NCBI GenBank assembly: GCA_050305405.1
Contig: JBNLFG010000001.1
Coordinates: 62,001-126,000, forward strand
Direction: 5' to 3'
DNA: 64,000 bases
From: Desulfolinea sp050305405
Lineage (GTDB): Bacteria; Chloroflexota; Anaerolineae; Anaerolineales; Villigracilaceae
Below, piece after piece: positions 36,683 through 45,701 of the stretch. Within the stretch, counting starts at the first letter, position 1. Every line of letters begins with the position of its first letter. The notes below the pieces were generated by a model. That model worked only from the letters and a program-made list of their open reading frames with translations. It was not told the origin of the DNA and did not search any database. The position numbers were made by a program, and so were the translations under genes.

Positions 36683-37750
36683 CTATCCACCGCGGCCGCC
36701 ACGCTCCAAGCCAACAAGGTACGGGGACAAACTATCGAAATCATCATAGATCATGCCAGCGCCACGCGCCACACAAGTCAGCGGATCTTCCGCAGCCCAC
36801 GTGCGCAAACGAGTATCCTCAGTCAAGCGGCGATCCAACCCCTGAAGAAGGGCTCCGCCACCCGCAAGACAAATACCCAAATCCATCAAGTCACTAATGA
36901 TTGCCGGGGGGATTTCATCGAGAGCATCGCGAACGGTATCAACAATCACCTGCACGGAATTTGCCAATGCTTCGCGAATTTCTACAGAAGAAATTTCAAC
37001 TGTTTCAGGCAAACCCGTCACCAAGTTACGGCCACGCACTTCCATTGTCTTCTCTTTTTCTAATGGAAAGGCCGAACCAATGGTCATTTTAACTTTTTCC
37101 GCGATCCCCTGTCCAATCAGTAGACTATATTTATTACGCAGGTATTGGATAATATCTTGATCCATTTCGTCACCTGCGACACGCAACGAACGGGAGGCAA
37201 CCACACCATTCATCGACATAACAGCAACCTCTGTTGTGCCACCACCGATATCAACAACCATACTACCACGCGTTTCGCCTACGGGGAGGCCTGCGCCAAG
37301 GGCTGCTGCAATTGGCTCTTCGATCAGATATGCTTGTCGTGCGCCCGCCGCCATCGCAGCATCGTAGACAGCACGCTTCTCAACTTCAGTCACGCCAGCG
37401 GGGATACCGATCACCACACGCGGTTTTGGGAGCGGGACGACACTCTGCTCGTGAACACGACCAATAAAATACTCAAGCATAATCTGTGTAATATCAAATT
37501 CGGAAATGACACCATCGTGCAAAGGACGAACAGCGATTACATTTTTTGGCGTGCGCCCAACCATCTCTTTGGCAGCCATGCCAATCGCAAGCGGGCGGCG
37601 TGAACGTTTATCAATTGTCACCCACGAGGGCTCATTAATAACAATACCCTTTCCGCGAACATTGACCAAGGTGTTCGCTGTACCAAGATCGATACCAATG
37701 TCAAGCGAAAAGAGACCAAGTAACCAGTTAATAGGATTGAAAAAAGCCAA
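36683..37750 (-). CDS. mreB: Rod shape-determining actin homologue MreB
   Basis: 355 residues. Actin-fold ATPase forming membrane filaments that orient wall synthesis. Phosphate-1 motif DIGIDLGTANTLV, connect-1/phosphate-2 VVDIGGGTTEVAV, adenosine motif ICLAGGGALLQGL. The open frame begins with a TTG codon (37748-37750), preceded 9 nt upstream by GAGGA; no ATG alternative precedes the conserved N-terminus, so a TTG start is likely, perhaps keeping MreB levels down. N-terminal amphipathic segment (FFNPINWLLGLFSLDIG) should bind membrane. First gene of the run. Confidence 0.95.
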   Translation of the reverse strand: MAFFNPINWLLGLFSLDIGIDLGTANTLVNVRGKGIVINEPSWVTIDKRSRRPLAIGMAAKEMVGRTPKNVIAVRPLHDGVISEFDITQIMLEYFIGRVHEQSVVPLPKPRVVIGIPAGVTEVEKRAVYDAAMAAGARQAYLIEEPIAAALGAGLPVGETRGSMVVDIGGGTTEVAVMSMNGVVASRSLRVAGDEMDQDIIQYLRNKYSLLIGQGIAEKVKMTIGSAFPLEKEKTMEVRGRNLVTGLPETVEISSVEIREALANSVQVIVDTVRDALDEIPPAIISDLMDLGICLAGGGALLQGLDRRLTEDTRLRTWAAEDPLTCVARGAGMIYDDFDSLSPYLVGLERGGRGG

Positions 37751-37809
37751 GCGGAGTGTCCTCTGTGGAGCGTTTCTGGAGAGTATTCCTTGATGTGGAA
37801 TTCTGATGC

Positions 37810-37838
37810 ATTATAGCAAAGATACCTAGCATCCGCAA
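37810..37838 (-). promoter_or_regulatory. Promoter of the mreBCD-mrdA run
   Basis: On the minus strand TTGCGG, 17-base spacer, TATAAT, with an extended TGC before the -10. Predicted start near 37803, about 50 nt before the TTG start of mreB. Confidence 0.7.
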
Positions 37839-37886
37839 CGTAGACAAAAAATGAAAAAAGATAGAACGCAACTTCTTTTTCAACGT

Positions 37887-37908
37887 AGGGTTAAACTCAT
37901 GTAACCCT
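37887..37908. promoter_or_regulatory. Inverted repeat upstream of degV (candidate operator)
   Basis: AGGGTTA-N8-TAACCCT, perfect 7-bp arms, 26 bp before the degV ATG. Could be a repressor site; regulator unknown. Confidence 0.4.
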
Positions 37909-37933
37909 AATCATGTTAGCCTTTGGAGGATTT

Positions 37934-38791
37934 ATGTCAAAGAAAGTTGCAATTGTTACGGATAGCACCGCTTATATTCCCGATGATCTAACCGAAAAAC
38001 ATAATATTACCGTTTTGCCTCTAGAAGTAATCTGGGGCGACGAAACATTCAAAGACGGTATTGATATTCTTCCGAGCGAATTTTATACACGCTTGCAGAC
38101 TGCCAAAATAATGCCTTCCACATCACAAGTAACCATCCCTTATATGCAAGCTGCTTTCGAGAAGTTGATTGCCGAAGACTATGAAGTGCTTGGTGTTTTT
38201 ATTTCCGAAAAACTTTCCGGCACAATCAATTCAGCAGTACAAGGCAAAGACAGCATGAAAAGCGGACAAGAGTTGGTCCATATCTTTAACTCGCAAAACA
38301 CTGGCATGGCATTAGGCTTTCAGGCATTAGCCATTGCTCGTGCAGCTCAGGATGGCGCAAATATCGAAGACTGCCTCGCGCTGGCAGAAAAAGCACGCAC
38401 CAACACGGGCTTATATTTCGCCGTTGATACACTTGAATTTCTCCATCGTGGCGGCCGTATCGGTGGTGCAAAACGCCTTCTCGGCACTGCTATGAAAGTA
38501 AAACCTATTCTCTCAGTGCAGGATGGCGTAGTTGCGTCTATTGAAAGCGTCCGCACAAAACGTAAAGCGCATGCTCGGGTGTTAGAAATTATTGCCGAGG
38601 AAATAGGCGACCGCACTCCTATCTCAATTGCCACATTACAAGCAAACGCACTTGAAGATGCAAACGCTCTAGTCGAACTCGCGAAAGAAAGACTTGATGT
38701 CAAAGAAGTGATCCTCTCGCAAGTCAGCCCTGTCATCGGCACACATGTTGGGCCAGGCACTGTTGGCTTGGCGTATATGGCTGGTCTCTAA
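37934..38791 (+). CDS. DegV family protein (fatty acid-binding)
   Basis: 285 residues from the ATG at 37934 with a GGAGGA site; an upstream ATG in frame lacks one. DegV/FakB-type fold: N-terminal VAIVTDSTAYIPDDL with the acyl-binding TDS motif, TSQVTIPYMQAAFEKL, ISEKLSGTIN, and FLHRGGRIGGAKRLLG. FakB proteins present exogenous fatty acids to the kinase FakA, which is not in this window, so the role in fatty-acid uptake is only likely. Confidence 0.9.
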   Translation: MSKKVAIVTDSTAYIPDDLTEKHNITVLPLEVIWGDETFKDGIDILPSEFYTRLQTAKIMPSTSQVTIPYMQAAFEKLIAEDYEVLGVFISEKLSGTINSAVQGKDSMKSGQELVHIFNSQNTGMALGFQALAIARAAQDGANIEDCLALAEKARTNTGLYFAVDTLEFLHRGGRIGGAKRLLGTAMKVKPILSVQDGVVASIESVRTKRKAHARVLEIIAEEIGDRTPISIATLQANALEDANALVELAKERLDVKEVILSQVSPVIGTHVGPGTVGLAYMAGL

Positions 38792-38810
38792 ACACAAGCA
38801 AAAATAAAAC

Positions 38811-38847
38811 AAAAAAGTTCATCCGCAAATCACAGATGAACTTTTTT
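38811..38847. terminator. Bidirectional terminator between degV and the MBL gene
   Basis: Arms AAAAAAGTTCATC (38811-38823) and GATGAACTTTTTT (38835-38847) with an 11-base loop, followed by more T. Confidence 0.9.
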
Positions 38848-38864
38848 TGTTTTAAAATGCTTCT

Positions 38865-39620
38865 CTAGCAATCAAACGACATCATATCCTTTGCAAGAAA
38901 GACATTTTCACCAAAGATTTCTTGCGCATCGGGGAGTGTATTTTCTTCCCAAAACTCTCCTGTAGGATAATGAATTAAGCACAATTTCTTTGTGTTCGCC
39001 TGCAAGGCAATTTCAGCAGCCTGCTTTGACGAGGAATGCCCCAGGAAATCACCAGATGCTTCGTGGATAAGCATATCTGAATCCGCACCAAGGCGGGCAA
39101 CTTCGGCACAGGGAGCAGTGTCACACGAATAGGCGACTACACGACCTGTCTCAGCAAACTCAAAGCGCATTCCAATGGTTGGAATCATATGACGCACTTC
39201 GGATGTATAAAGTTTGAAATCATCACATTCGATAGCAGGATAAAGCTCTTTTGACGGAAGCCGGTTAAACGTCACGGGGAAGAAATTCGGCCAATTTTCC
39301 CACGAGAAGGCACCCATCAAGTTTTCCAACCGATCAATCGCGTGCGGCAATCCATAAATCTGCAAGGGTGCTTTTCGTCCACGCAACCACATATCCATCA
39401 AAAAAAGCGGAACTCCCGAAACATGATCCGGGTGAAAATGTGTCACCAATAGATCCGACACTTGTTCATAGTCAATACCAAGCCCAGCTAAACGTAAAAT
39501 GGGGTTACAGGGACTATCAATCAGCACAGTACGTGTTGTTCCAACAACCACCATGTGCGCGTTATCAGCCCTATCTGTTGCAACCGCATTCGACGAGCCT
39601 AAAATAATTATTTTTGCCAT
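38865..39620 (-). CDS. MBL-fold metallo-hydrolase (RNase Z-like)
   Basis: 251 residues. Metal-binding motif THFHPDHVSG (HxHxDH) near residue 60, a downstream His in EVRHMIPTIGM, Asp in YSCDTAPC, and a late His in CLIHYPTGE. Order and spacing are of the RNase Z/arylsulfatase-like branch, but the long exosite arm of true RNase Z is not evident, so the substrate is unknown. It starts 12 bp after the ABC permease stop and is probably cotranscribed with the transporter. Confidence 0.85.
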   Translation of the reverse strand: MAKIIILGSSNAVATDRADNAHMVVVGTTRTVLIDSPCNPILRLAGLGIDYEQVSDLLVTHFHPDHVSGVPLFLMDMWLRGRKAPLQIYGLPHAIDRLENLMGAFSWENWPNFFPVTFNRLPSKELYPAIECDDFKLYTSEVRHMIPTIGMRFEFAETGRVVAYSCDTAPCAEVARLGADSDMLIHEASGDFLGHSSSKQAAEIALQANTKKLCLIHYPTGEFWEENTLPDAQEIFGENVFLAKDMMSFDC

Positions 39621-39632
39621 AATTTTCTCAAC

Positions 39633-41063
39633 TTATTGCATCACACTTAATAAAATTTGCGGCGTAATGTATGTCTCAATTAAAGCCGCTACCAACAAAA
39701 GGGGCAATACCAGCCCCAATCCAATCTTGCACCAATCTGCAAGGGTATAAATTAACACCTCTCCCATTGTCTTTGTAGGATCAGGTGTCACCAGAGCAGC
39801 GCCGAAGTACAAAACGCCTGCATTTGCCAACATCACAGCAGGTATCTCAAAAACACCATGAGGGAAAACACCCGCAAAAAAAAGCGTCGACGCAGGCAGA
39901 CCAAATATATTCAAAACCGCCAACAGCCCCCCCACAACACCAATATTCATCACAAAAATGAGTTGTCCTAAAACACCAAAAGAAAATATCCCAAAACCAA
40001 ACATCAGCAAAACTGCTTGAACATTATGCGTAAAAATATAGACAAAGGAGGCATCCCCGGCATTCGCAGACAAACTGCCCACCTCGCTGAAGCGCTCTAG
40101 AGTCTCATCAATATCTTCCTGAGAGTAGTCACTGACATACTGCGGCACAATAACGGACATCCATTTATAGGATGTGACACTGCCCGCAGCGGTCATCAAC
40201 ACAACCAAAAGCAAGGCGACGCGCAAGCGCCGAAACACAGCCCCGACCTGAACTTGATACCATGCCCAAAGGCTTCCTGCCTCGCCCCAAAAAGCCGACC
40301 AAAACGTGCGCCCAATCCATTTTATGTTAAACGAATCAACTTCACGCCCCAACAGGTATTCACGCTGAAAATGCGCAATCCCGACACGGATAAGCAATGT
40401 AGCCAGAATCAAAACCCCAAGTACAGCCATCCAAAGAACATCCCCGTTGCCCCAAAAAAGCAACACGCTCTCACCCTGGATCAAAAGCGCAACAGGGATA
40501 ACGATAAAAGAAGCCAGCAAATTTGCCGCCTTAACAGAAGTAGATTGCGTTGAAATGACAATAGCGCCACTAACCATCAAGATTGCATGCGCAAGTGTCA
40601 ACACCAATAATTGAAAAATCTGTCCTTGCGATGGCAGGTTTAAATCCTGCTTGCCAACCATCACAAGATAAAAAGAAATTGCAGCATAGCTCGCAGCTAA
40701 GGGAAAGAAAACGCCAACGAGCAACTTCCCCAAATAGAGTTGCCAATCTAAAAGCGGCGTACCAAGTAAGGGTTCGATCGTGCCACGCTCTTTCTCGCCG
40801 ACAAAGGATTCAAGCGCAACAACCAAAGAGATCGTGATCGGGAAAAAGCCGATAATCAGGATGGAGAAAGGCACAAGCCGATCTAAAATAAGATTGCCAC
40901 CATACTTATTCATGAAACCAACGGTTTGCCCCGCAAAAGAATTCATCAGCGGCGGGAAAAGGAAGGTCAAAATGAATAGTGGTGAAAGAATACGCCAATC
41001 ACGGAATTGATCTCGAAGTTCACGTTCAGCCAAAAGCCAAACAGGGGCCAATTTTTCTCTCAT
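39633..41063 (-). CDS. ABC-2 type permease fused to a SpoIIM-like domain
   Basis: 476 residues. The first half (about 1-255) is an ABC-2 permease: cytoplasmic start ERELRDQFRDWRILSPLF, six helices, and GEKERGTIEPLLGTPL. The second half (about 265-476) is a SpoIIM/DUF95-type unit with about six helices and the family hallmark FPHGVFEIPAVMLANAG. In most genomes these are separate proteins. The gene overlaps the ATPase gene by four bases (ATGA), so it forms the membrane part of that transporter. Exported substrate unknown. Confidence 0.8.
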   Translation of the reverse strand: MREKLAPVWLLAERELRDQFRDWRILSPLFILTFLFPPLMNSFAGQTVGFMNKYGGNLILDRLVPFSILIIGFFPITISLVVALESFVGEKERGTIEPLLGTPLLDWQLYLGKLLVGVFFPLAASYAAISFYLVMVGKQDLNLPSQGQIFQLLVLTLAHAILMVSGAIVISTQSTSVKAANLLASFIVIPVALLIQGESVLLFWGNGDVLWMAVLGVLILATLLIRVGIAHFQREYLLGREVDSFNIKWIGRTFWSAFWGEAGSLWAWYQVQVGAVFRRLRVALLLVVLMTAAGSVTSYKWMSVIVPQYVSDYSQEDIDETLERFSEVGSLSANAGDASFVYIFTHNVQAVLLMFGFGIFSFGVLGQLIFVMNIGVVGGLLAVLNIFGLPASTLFFAGVFPHGVFEIPAVMLANAGVLYFGAALVTPDPTKTMGEVLIYTLADWCKIGLGLVLPLLLVAALIETYITPQILLSVMQ

Positions 41064-42001
41064 AGAGCACCTTCAATGGATTGCGCTTCTTCCATGACTT
41101 TCAAATAAACTTGTTCAAGGCTGCGGGATTTCTCCTGCAAAGCCAGCACGGGCGCGCCCAGTTTTGTCAATTCACGCAGCAAAAGCGGATTCATCTCTTC
41201 CGGACGATTGGCACGGAAGGAAGCGCGCTGCGCCTCTTTCGAGACAATATCCACACCAACAGGGAGCGTCATTTGATCGACATCCCAGGCTTTTGAAAAA
41301 ACGACTTCATATTCGGGCTGTCCCAAAACCTGACGTTTCAAGTCTTCCAGTTTTCCTTTAAGTAGAATCTTACCCTGGTAGATAATTGCGATCTGGTCTG
41401 CCAACGCTTCTGCTTCGACGAGATTATGGGTGCAGATCACAATCGCGCGCTGGGACGAACGCAAATTAGCGATCTCGTCACGCACAAGACGCGCGCTTTC
41501 AGGGTCCATTGCGGAGGTTGGTTCATCCAGCAGGAGCACGGGCGGTTCGTGGATCAGTGTACGCGCCAGTGCTAATTTTTGGCGCATCCCCTTGGAATAC
41601 TCACCAATGCGACGTTTTGATGCCTTTGCCAAACCAAAATACTCGAGCAGGTAGTCACTCCGTTTTTTGCGAGCCGGAGCATCAAGGCTGTAGACCTTGC
41701 CAAAAAACTCAAGGTATTCCCCCGCTGTCATTCGCAGGTACAAACCATGTTGTTCAGTCAGCACGCCCACAGAAGAGCGTACCGCCGTCGGTTCCTTGAC
41801 GACATCGTACCCAGCTATATGTGCCGAGCCGCGCGTTGGGCGTAGAAGTCCAGTTAACATGCGGATGGTGGTCGTTTTTCCGGCGCCATTCTGCCCTAAT
41901 AGAGCGAGAATTTGCCCCGACTCAACATCCAAATTAACGTCATCTACCGCCCAGAAATCGTGAAAGGCTTTGCTTAAGTTCTTCGCTTCAATCATGTTCA
42001 A
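41060..42001 (-). CDS. ABC transporter ATP-binding protein
   Basis: 313 residues. Walker A GQNGAGKTTTIRML, Q-loop, signature YSKGMRQKLALART (degenerate LSGGQ as in ABC-2 exporters), Walker B VLLLDEPTSAMDPES, H-loop CTHNLVEAE. C-terminal DUF4162-like extension (about 225-313). Powers the permease encoded just downstream. Starts after the lgt terminator, so it opens a new transcription unit. Confidence 0.93.
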   Translation of the reverse strand: MNMIEAKNLSKAFHDFWAVDDVNLDVESGQILALLGQNGAGKTTTIRMLTGLLRPTRGSAHIAGYDVVKEPTAVRSSVGVLTEQHGLYLRMTAGEYLEFFGKVYSLDAPARKKRSDYLLEYFGLAKASKRRIGEYSKGMRQKLALARTLIHEPPVLLLDEPTSAMDPESARLVRDEIANLRSSQRAIVICTHNLVEAEALADQIAIIYQGKILLKGKLEDLKRQVLGQPEYEVVFSKAWDVDQMTLPVGVDIVSKEAQRASFRANRPEEMNPLLLRELTKLGAPVLALQEKSRSLEQVYLKVMEEAQSIEGAL

Positions 42002-42019
42002 CCTTGTATCGTGTGTAAT

Positions 42020-42057
42020 AAAAAGCCGTCGGCACTCAATGAGAGAATAGCGACGGC
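42020..42057 (-). terminator. Intrinsic terminator after lgt
   Basis: On the minus strand GCCGTCG, 19-base loop, CGACGGC, then TTTTTATT. Ends the lgt-containing run and separates it from the ABC transporter genes. Confidence 0.8.
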
Positions 42058-42087
42058 GAGCAATTGTGTCAATAAGACAACAGTCCT

Positions 42088-42891
42088 TTAGCCAGCAGAG
42101 GTCCCTTTGCGATGACGCCAGAAAAGAAGCAATAGTGCCAAAACTGCCACAACGGCCATAAAACTCTGATTGGCATTGACACCCGCGATCCGCGAGGCGT
42201 CAAGACGCAAAAAATCGAGCAAGAAACGCCCTATCGGATAAATGATCAAGTAGAGCAAGAGCAAATCGCCATCTTTGATTTTTTCGGCAAAACGACGCCC
42301 CACCCAGAGCAAAATAAACATATTACCCAAATTCCAGAGGGACTCGTAGAGAAAAAGCGGATGGTAATATGCTTGATCGGCAAAACCTGCCAAACGATGT
42401 GCAGGGTCGATATAAATTTTCCACGGAAGCGAAGTGGGAGCTCCGTAAAGCTCCTGATTGATGAAATTACCCCAACGCCCAATCGCTTGTCCAAGCGCGA
42501 GTCCAGGAGCAGCAATATCTGCCCATTCAAGGAAAGAGAGCTTTCGCTTACGCGTAAAGACATAAAGCGCAATCAACCCGCCGATTACCGCCCCTGGGAT
42601 CCCCAAGCCCCCATTACGGGTGTCAATCATCGCCAGCGGGTGCGTAAGGTAGTATTCAGTTGTCAAACCATCAGCAATCGCTGAAGGCGAAGGAGTGAAG
42701 ACGTGCCAAAGACGCGCACCAATGATTCCAACAACAATCAACCAGACCAACAAATCCCAAAGAATATCCTGGGAATGCCCGCGTCGCTCCGCTTCTTTTT
42801 TTGACAGAAAAGAGCCTGCCAAAGCGCCAAGCGCGATCAATAATCCATAAAAACTAAAAAAGAGAAAGCCTATTTGAACACCGGTAACCAT
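42088..42891 (-). CDS. lgt: Prolipoprotein diacylglyceryl transferase
   Basis: 267 residues with about seven membrane helices. Transfers diacylglycerol from phosphatidylglycerol to the lipobox Cys. Signature GRWGNFINQELYG near residue 140, catalytic HPLFLYESLWN, and ARLWHVF near residue 60. Its targets in this window include the A2M-like protein and the Slt lipoprotein. Lies 8 bp after the phosphotransferase gene. Confidence 0.95.
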   Translation of the reverse strand: MVTGVQIGFLFFSFYGLLIALGALAGSFLSKKEAERRGHSQDILWDLLVWLIVVGIIGARLWHVFTPSPSAIADGLTTEYYLTHPLAMIDTRNGGLGIPGAVIGGLIALYVFTRKRKLSFLEWADIAAPGLALGQAIGRWGNFINQELYGAPTSLPWKIYIDPAHRLAGFADQAYYHPLFLYESLWNLGNMFILLWVGRRFAEKIKDGDLLLLYLIIYPIGRFLLDFLRLDASRIAGVNANQSFMAVVAVLALLLLFWRHRKGTSAG

Positions 42892-42899
42892 TTTTGTCC

Positions 42900-43514
42900 T
42901 TAGAAATGCTTATGTGCCTGACTACGCACAAACCAAATACGTTGTAAAGCCGTGAAATTTGCCAAAATCGCAATAATCCACATGGCAACTAATGGAATAT
43001 TGAAGACCAACCCGGGCGCCAAAACCAGGTAGCGCTCAACACGCGTCAGCGCGCCAATTTTTGCGTTATATCCGAGAGCTTCTGCGCGTGCTCGCGTATA
43101 AGAAACCAACACCGAGCCAGATGCGGAAAGAAAAACCAACATAGAGGCCAAAACATCGCCCTGCATCGCAAAGTAATAGAGCAAGCCGCCAAAAATAACC
43201 AGCTCAGAGTAACGGTCGGTCACAGAATCAACAAAAGCGCCAAAATCACTGGGTTCGCCGCGCAAACGCGCCATCGTACCGTCCAAAGCGTCGATAGGCC
43301 ACATCACAAGGACGATCAAACCGCCAACAAGAATATTCCCCTTTGCAATAAAGATCGCAGCAATTACATTCCCCCCCAACCCCAACATTGTCATCGTATT
43401 CGGGGTTAGCCCAAGTTTATTCAAAAAAGCACCAATCGGATCAAGCAACCATTTAAATAAAGCCCGCAAACGATCTGTTAAAGAGACTTTCTCAACCTTC
43501 ACCGTATTTTCCAC
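42900..43514 (-). CDS. CDP-alcohol phosphatidyltransferase
   Basis: 204 residues, about six helices. Full family motif seen as D-A-L-D-G-x2-A-R-x8-G-x3-D-x3-D within DALDGTMARLRGE and DFGAFVDSVTD. The enzyme condenses a CDP-activated lipid with an alcohol; PgsA-type or phosphatidylinositol-phosphate synthase-type are both possible. Adjacent to lgt, which consumes phosphatidylglycerol. Confidence 0.88.
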   Translation of the reverse strand: MENTVKVEKVSLTDRLRALFKWLLDPIGAFLNKLGLTPNTMTMLGLGGNVIAAIFIAKGNILVGGLIVLVMWPIDALDGTMARLRGEPSDFGAFVDSVTDRYSELVIFGGLLYYFAMQGDVLASMLVFLSASGSVLVSYTRARAEALGYNAKIGALTRVERYLVLAPGLVFNIPLVAMWIIAILANFTALQRIWFVRSQAHKHF

Positions 43515-43548
43515 AAAAACTCCAATAGATAAAATCTTTTTATCCTAG

Positions 43549-45696
43549 TTAAAAATCATCGCTGTCGTCCGACTCAATCAGAACATCACGTTCACGCCCC
43601 CCACCTAAAGCCGGACCCACGATCCCTAAATCTTCCAAGCTGTCCAACAAACGTGCCGCGCGCGGATATCCGACCCGCAAGCGACGTTGCAGGAGCGAAG
43701 CCGAAGCACGCTGCGTCTTCTGGATGACCTGAATCGCCTGCTCAATCAAACTCTCGTCTTCGTCTTCATCCCCTTCGCTGAACATACGCTCCCACGGTGG
43801 CGACTCATCTTCACTAAGACCGCTATCATGCCAGAAACTAATTACTTTATCAATCTCCTGATCTGTGATCATAACACCTTGTACGCGAGATGGAACACCC
43901 GCCTCCGGACTCAGGAAAAGCATGTCACCGTTACCAAGCAAATTCTCGGCCCCAACACTATCCAGAATAACCCGTGAATCCACACCTGATGTGACCGCGA
44001 AAGCGATACGCGCCGGGAAATTGGCTTTAATCAACCCCGTTACAACATCCGTGCTAGGTCGTTGGGTTGCCATCACAAGGTGGATGCCCGTTGCACGCGC
44101 CATCTGCGCCAAACGTACAAGATTATGCTCCGTTTGGTCAGGTGCGCTCATCATCAAATCTGCCATTTCATCAATTAGGACAACAATACGCGGTAAGGCA
44201 ACGCCATCTTTGCGGCGCAAGACTTTACGATTGTACGAGCGAATATCGCGGGAGCTCTCTTTTTCAAGTAGTTTATAACGCCGTTCCATTTCAACCACAA
44301 CCCAGCGTAACACCCCTTGAATACGCTCAACGTCCGTCTCAACCTTTCCGAAGAGATGCGGCAAACCGTTGAAGCGGATCAGTTCAACCATCTTTGAGTC
44401 GACCATAACCATGCGCAAATCATCAGGATGATTATTCATCGCCAAGGATGTGGCAATAGATGTAATACAGACGGATTTACCCGAGCCCGTTGATCCCGCA
44501 ATCAACAAATGTGGCATCTTCGCCAGATCTGCCACAACAGGGTGTCCCGAGACATCACGTCCAACCGCAATTGCCAATGGGGAACGCACTTTCTGGAAGA
44601 CATCTGCTTCCAAAATTGAGCGCAAACGCACGACTTCGACTTTTGCATTCGGCACCTCGATACCAACGAAGGAACGTCCCGGTACGGGGGCTTCGATGCG
44701 TAAGCGCTGCGCAGATAATGCCAACGCCAAATCTTTTTGCAACGAAGCGATTTGCGCCACACGCACCTTCATCAGGCGCTGCTCTTCAGCACCTGCCAGG
44801 CCCTTTTCAATAAAACCCGGCTGTACAGCAAATTGTGTAATTGCAGGCCCTACACGAAAGCCGATCACATTGGCGGGGATACCAAACTCATCCAATGTTT
44901 TCTCGAGCAAACCAGCCGTCTGATTAATTGTGCGTTCATCCAATCGCGAACGGCGTTCGGGTAAAAGCAGCTCAAAGGGTGGCAAACGCTCATCTCGCGG
45001 AAGCGGTTTCGCAGGACGTTCGTCTTCCTGCTCCTGAAGGCTGAATGATTTGCGGAATTCGGGCGGCAATTGCACTTTTGGCGCTTTGCGTTTTTTCGCT
45101 GCCGGTTTTTCAACAACTTCTTCCTGAGCAGGCAAATCAACTTCATCAGATGTTTCGCCACCAAAGCGCAAGAGCCACTCTTCAAGGCGCACCCAAAGAT
45201 TGAACCCGCTCATCACGGCCAGAAACCACCCCGCCAAAAAGATGAGCAAACTGACCCATTCACTTGTCAGCTTGGTAAGCATCTGTTCCAACCCCCAGCC
45301 CAGACGACCGCCGTCGAAGCCAGCTTCTGCTCTCTCCAGGCTGCGCCCTCCTATAACGGTCAGCAAGCCCAGGGTCAGGAACGCTGCGACCTCGAGCGTG
45401 AATAAGCGTCCCCACGGCAGTGGTTCATCCGAACGCCGCAGGACAATGATCCCCAGCATCCCAACCGTAATGACAACCAGAATACTACCCCAGCCAAACC
45501 AATTCCGCAAAAACGAGACCCAGCCCGACACCCAGGAGCCATCTGTCCATTTGAGCAAACCGGCAAAGAGGATTAACGCCAAAGAGAGCAAAAGTACACC
45601 GCCGACATCCCGCGCAAAGCGCCCGAAATGCAAGTTGAATTTTGCAAGGCGATCAAGCCAGTCAGTTGTTTCAGGAGAGTCTTTTTTTGTTGCCAT
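43549..45696 (-). CDS. ftsK: DNA translocase FtsK/SpoIIIE
   Basis: 715 residues. Four N-terminal membrane helices (about 22-175), a basic linker (VVEKPAAKKRKAPKVQ), alpha domain (about 245-370), RecA-like motor with Walker A AGSTGSGKSVCITSIA near residue 400 and Walker B VVLIDEMADLMM, then a winged-helix gamma domain (about 650-710; SASLLQRRLRVGYPRAARLL) that reads KOPS-type DNA. Moves chromosome ends through the septum. Short linker compared with E. coli FtsK. Confidence 0.95.
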   Translation of the reverse strand: MATKKDSPETTDWLDRLAKFNLHFGRFARDVGGVLLLSLALILFAGLLKWTDGSWVSGWVSFLRNWFGWGSILVVITVGMLGIIVLRRSDEPLPWGRLFTLEVAAFLTLGLLTVIGGRSLERAEAGFDGGRLGWGLEQMLTKLTSEWVSLLIFLAGWFLAVMSGFNLWVRLEEWLLRFGGETSDEVDLPAQEEVVEKPAAKKRKAPKVQLPPEFRKSFSLQEQEDERPAKPLPRDERLPPFELLLPERRSRLDERTINQTAGLLEKTLDEFGIPANVIGFRVGPAITQFAVQPGFIEKGLAGAEEQRLMKVRVAQIASLQKDLALALSAQRLRIEAPVPGRSFVGIEVPNAKVEVVRLRSILEADVFQKVRSPLAIAVGRDVSGHPVVADLAKMPHLLIAGSTGSGKSVCITSIATSLAMNNHPDDLRMVMVDSKMVELIRFNGLPHLFGKVETDVERIQGVLRWVVVEMERRYKLLEKESSRDIRSYNRKVLRRKDGVALPRIVVLIDEMADLMMSAPDQTEHNLVRLAQMARATGIHLVMATQRPSTDVVTGLIKANFPARIAFAVTSGVDSRVILDSVGAENLLGNGDMLFLSPEAGVPSRVQGVMITDQEIDKVISFWHDSGLSEDESPPWERMFSEGDEDEDESLIEQAIQVIQKTQRASASLLQRRLRVGYPRAARLLDSLEDLGIVGPALGGGRERDVLIESDDSDDF

Positions 45697-45701
45697 AGCG
45701 C

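Noticed and set aside
33175..37750. minC-mrdA gap as a separate small gene (60-77 codon minus-strand frames near 33.0-33.2 kb)
   Set aside because: Frames lack a ribosome site and overlap the promoter and minC start.
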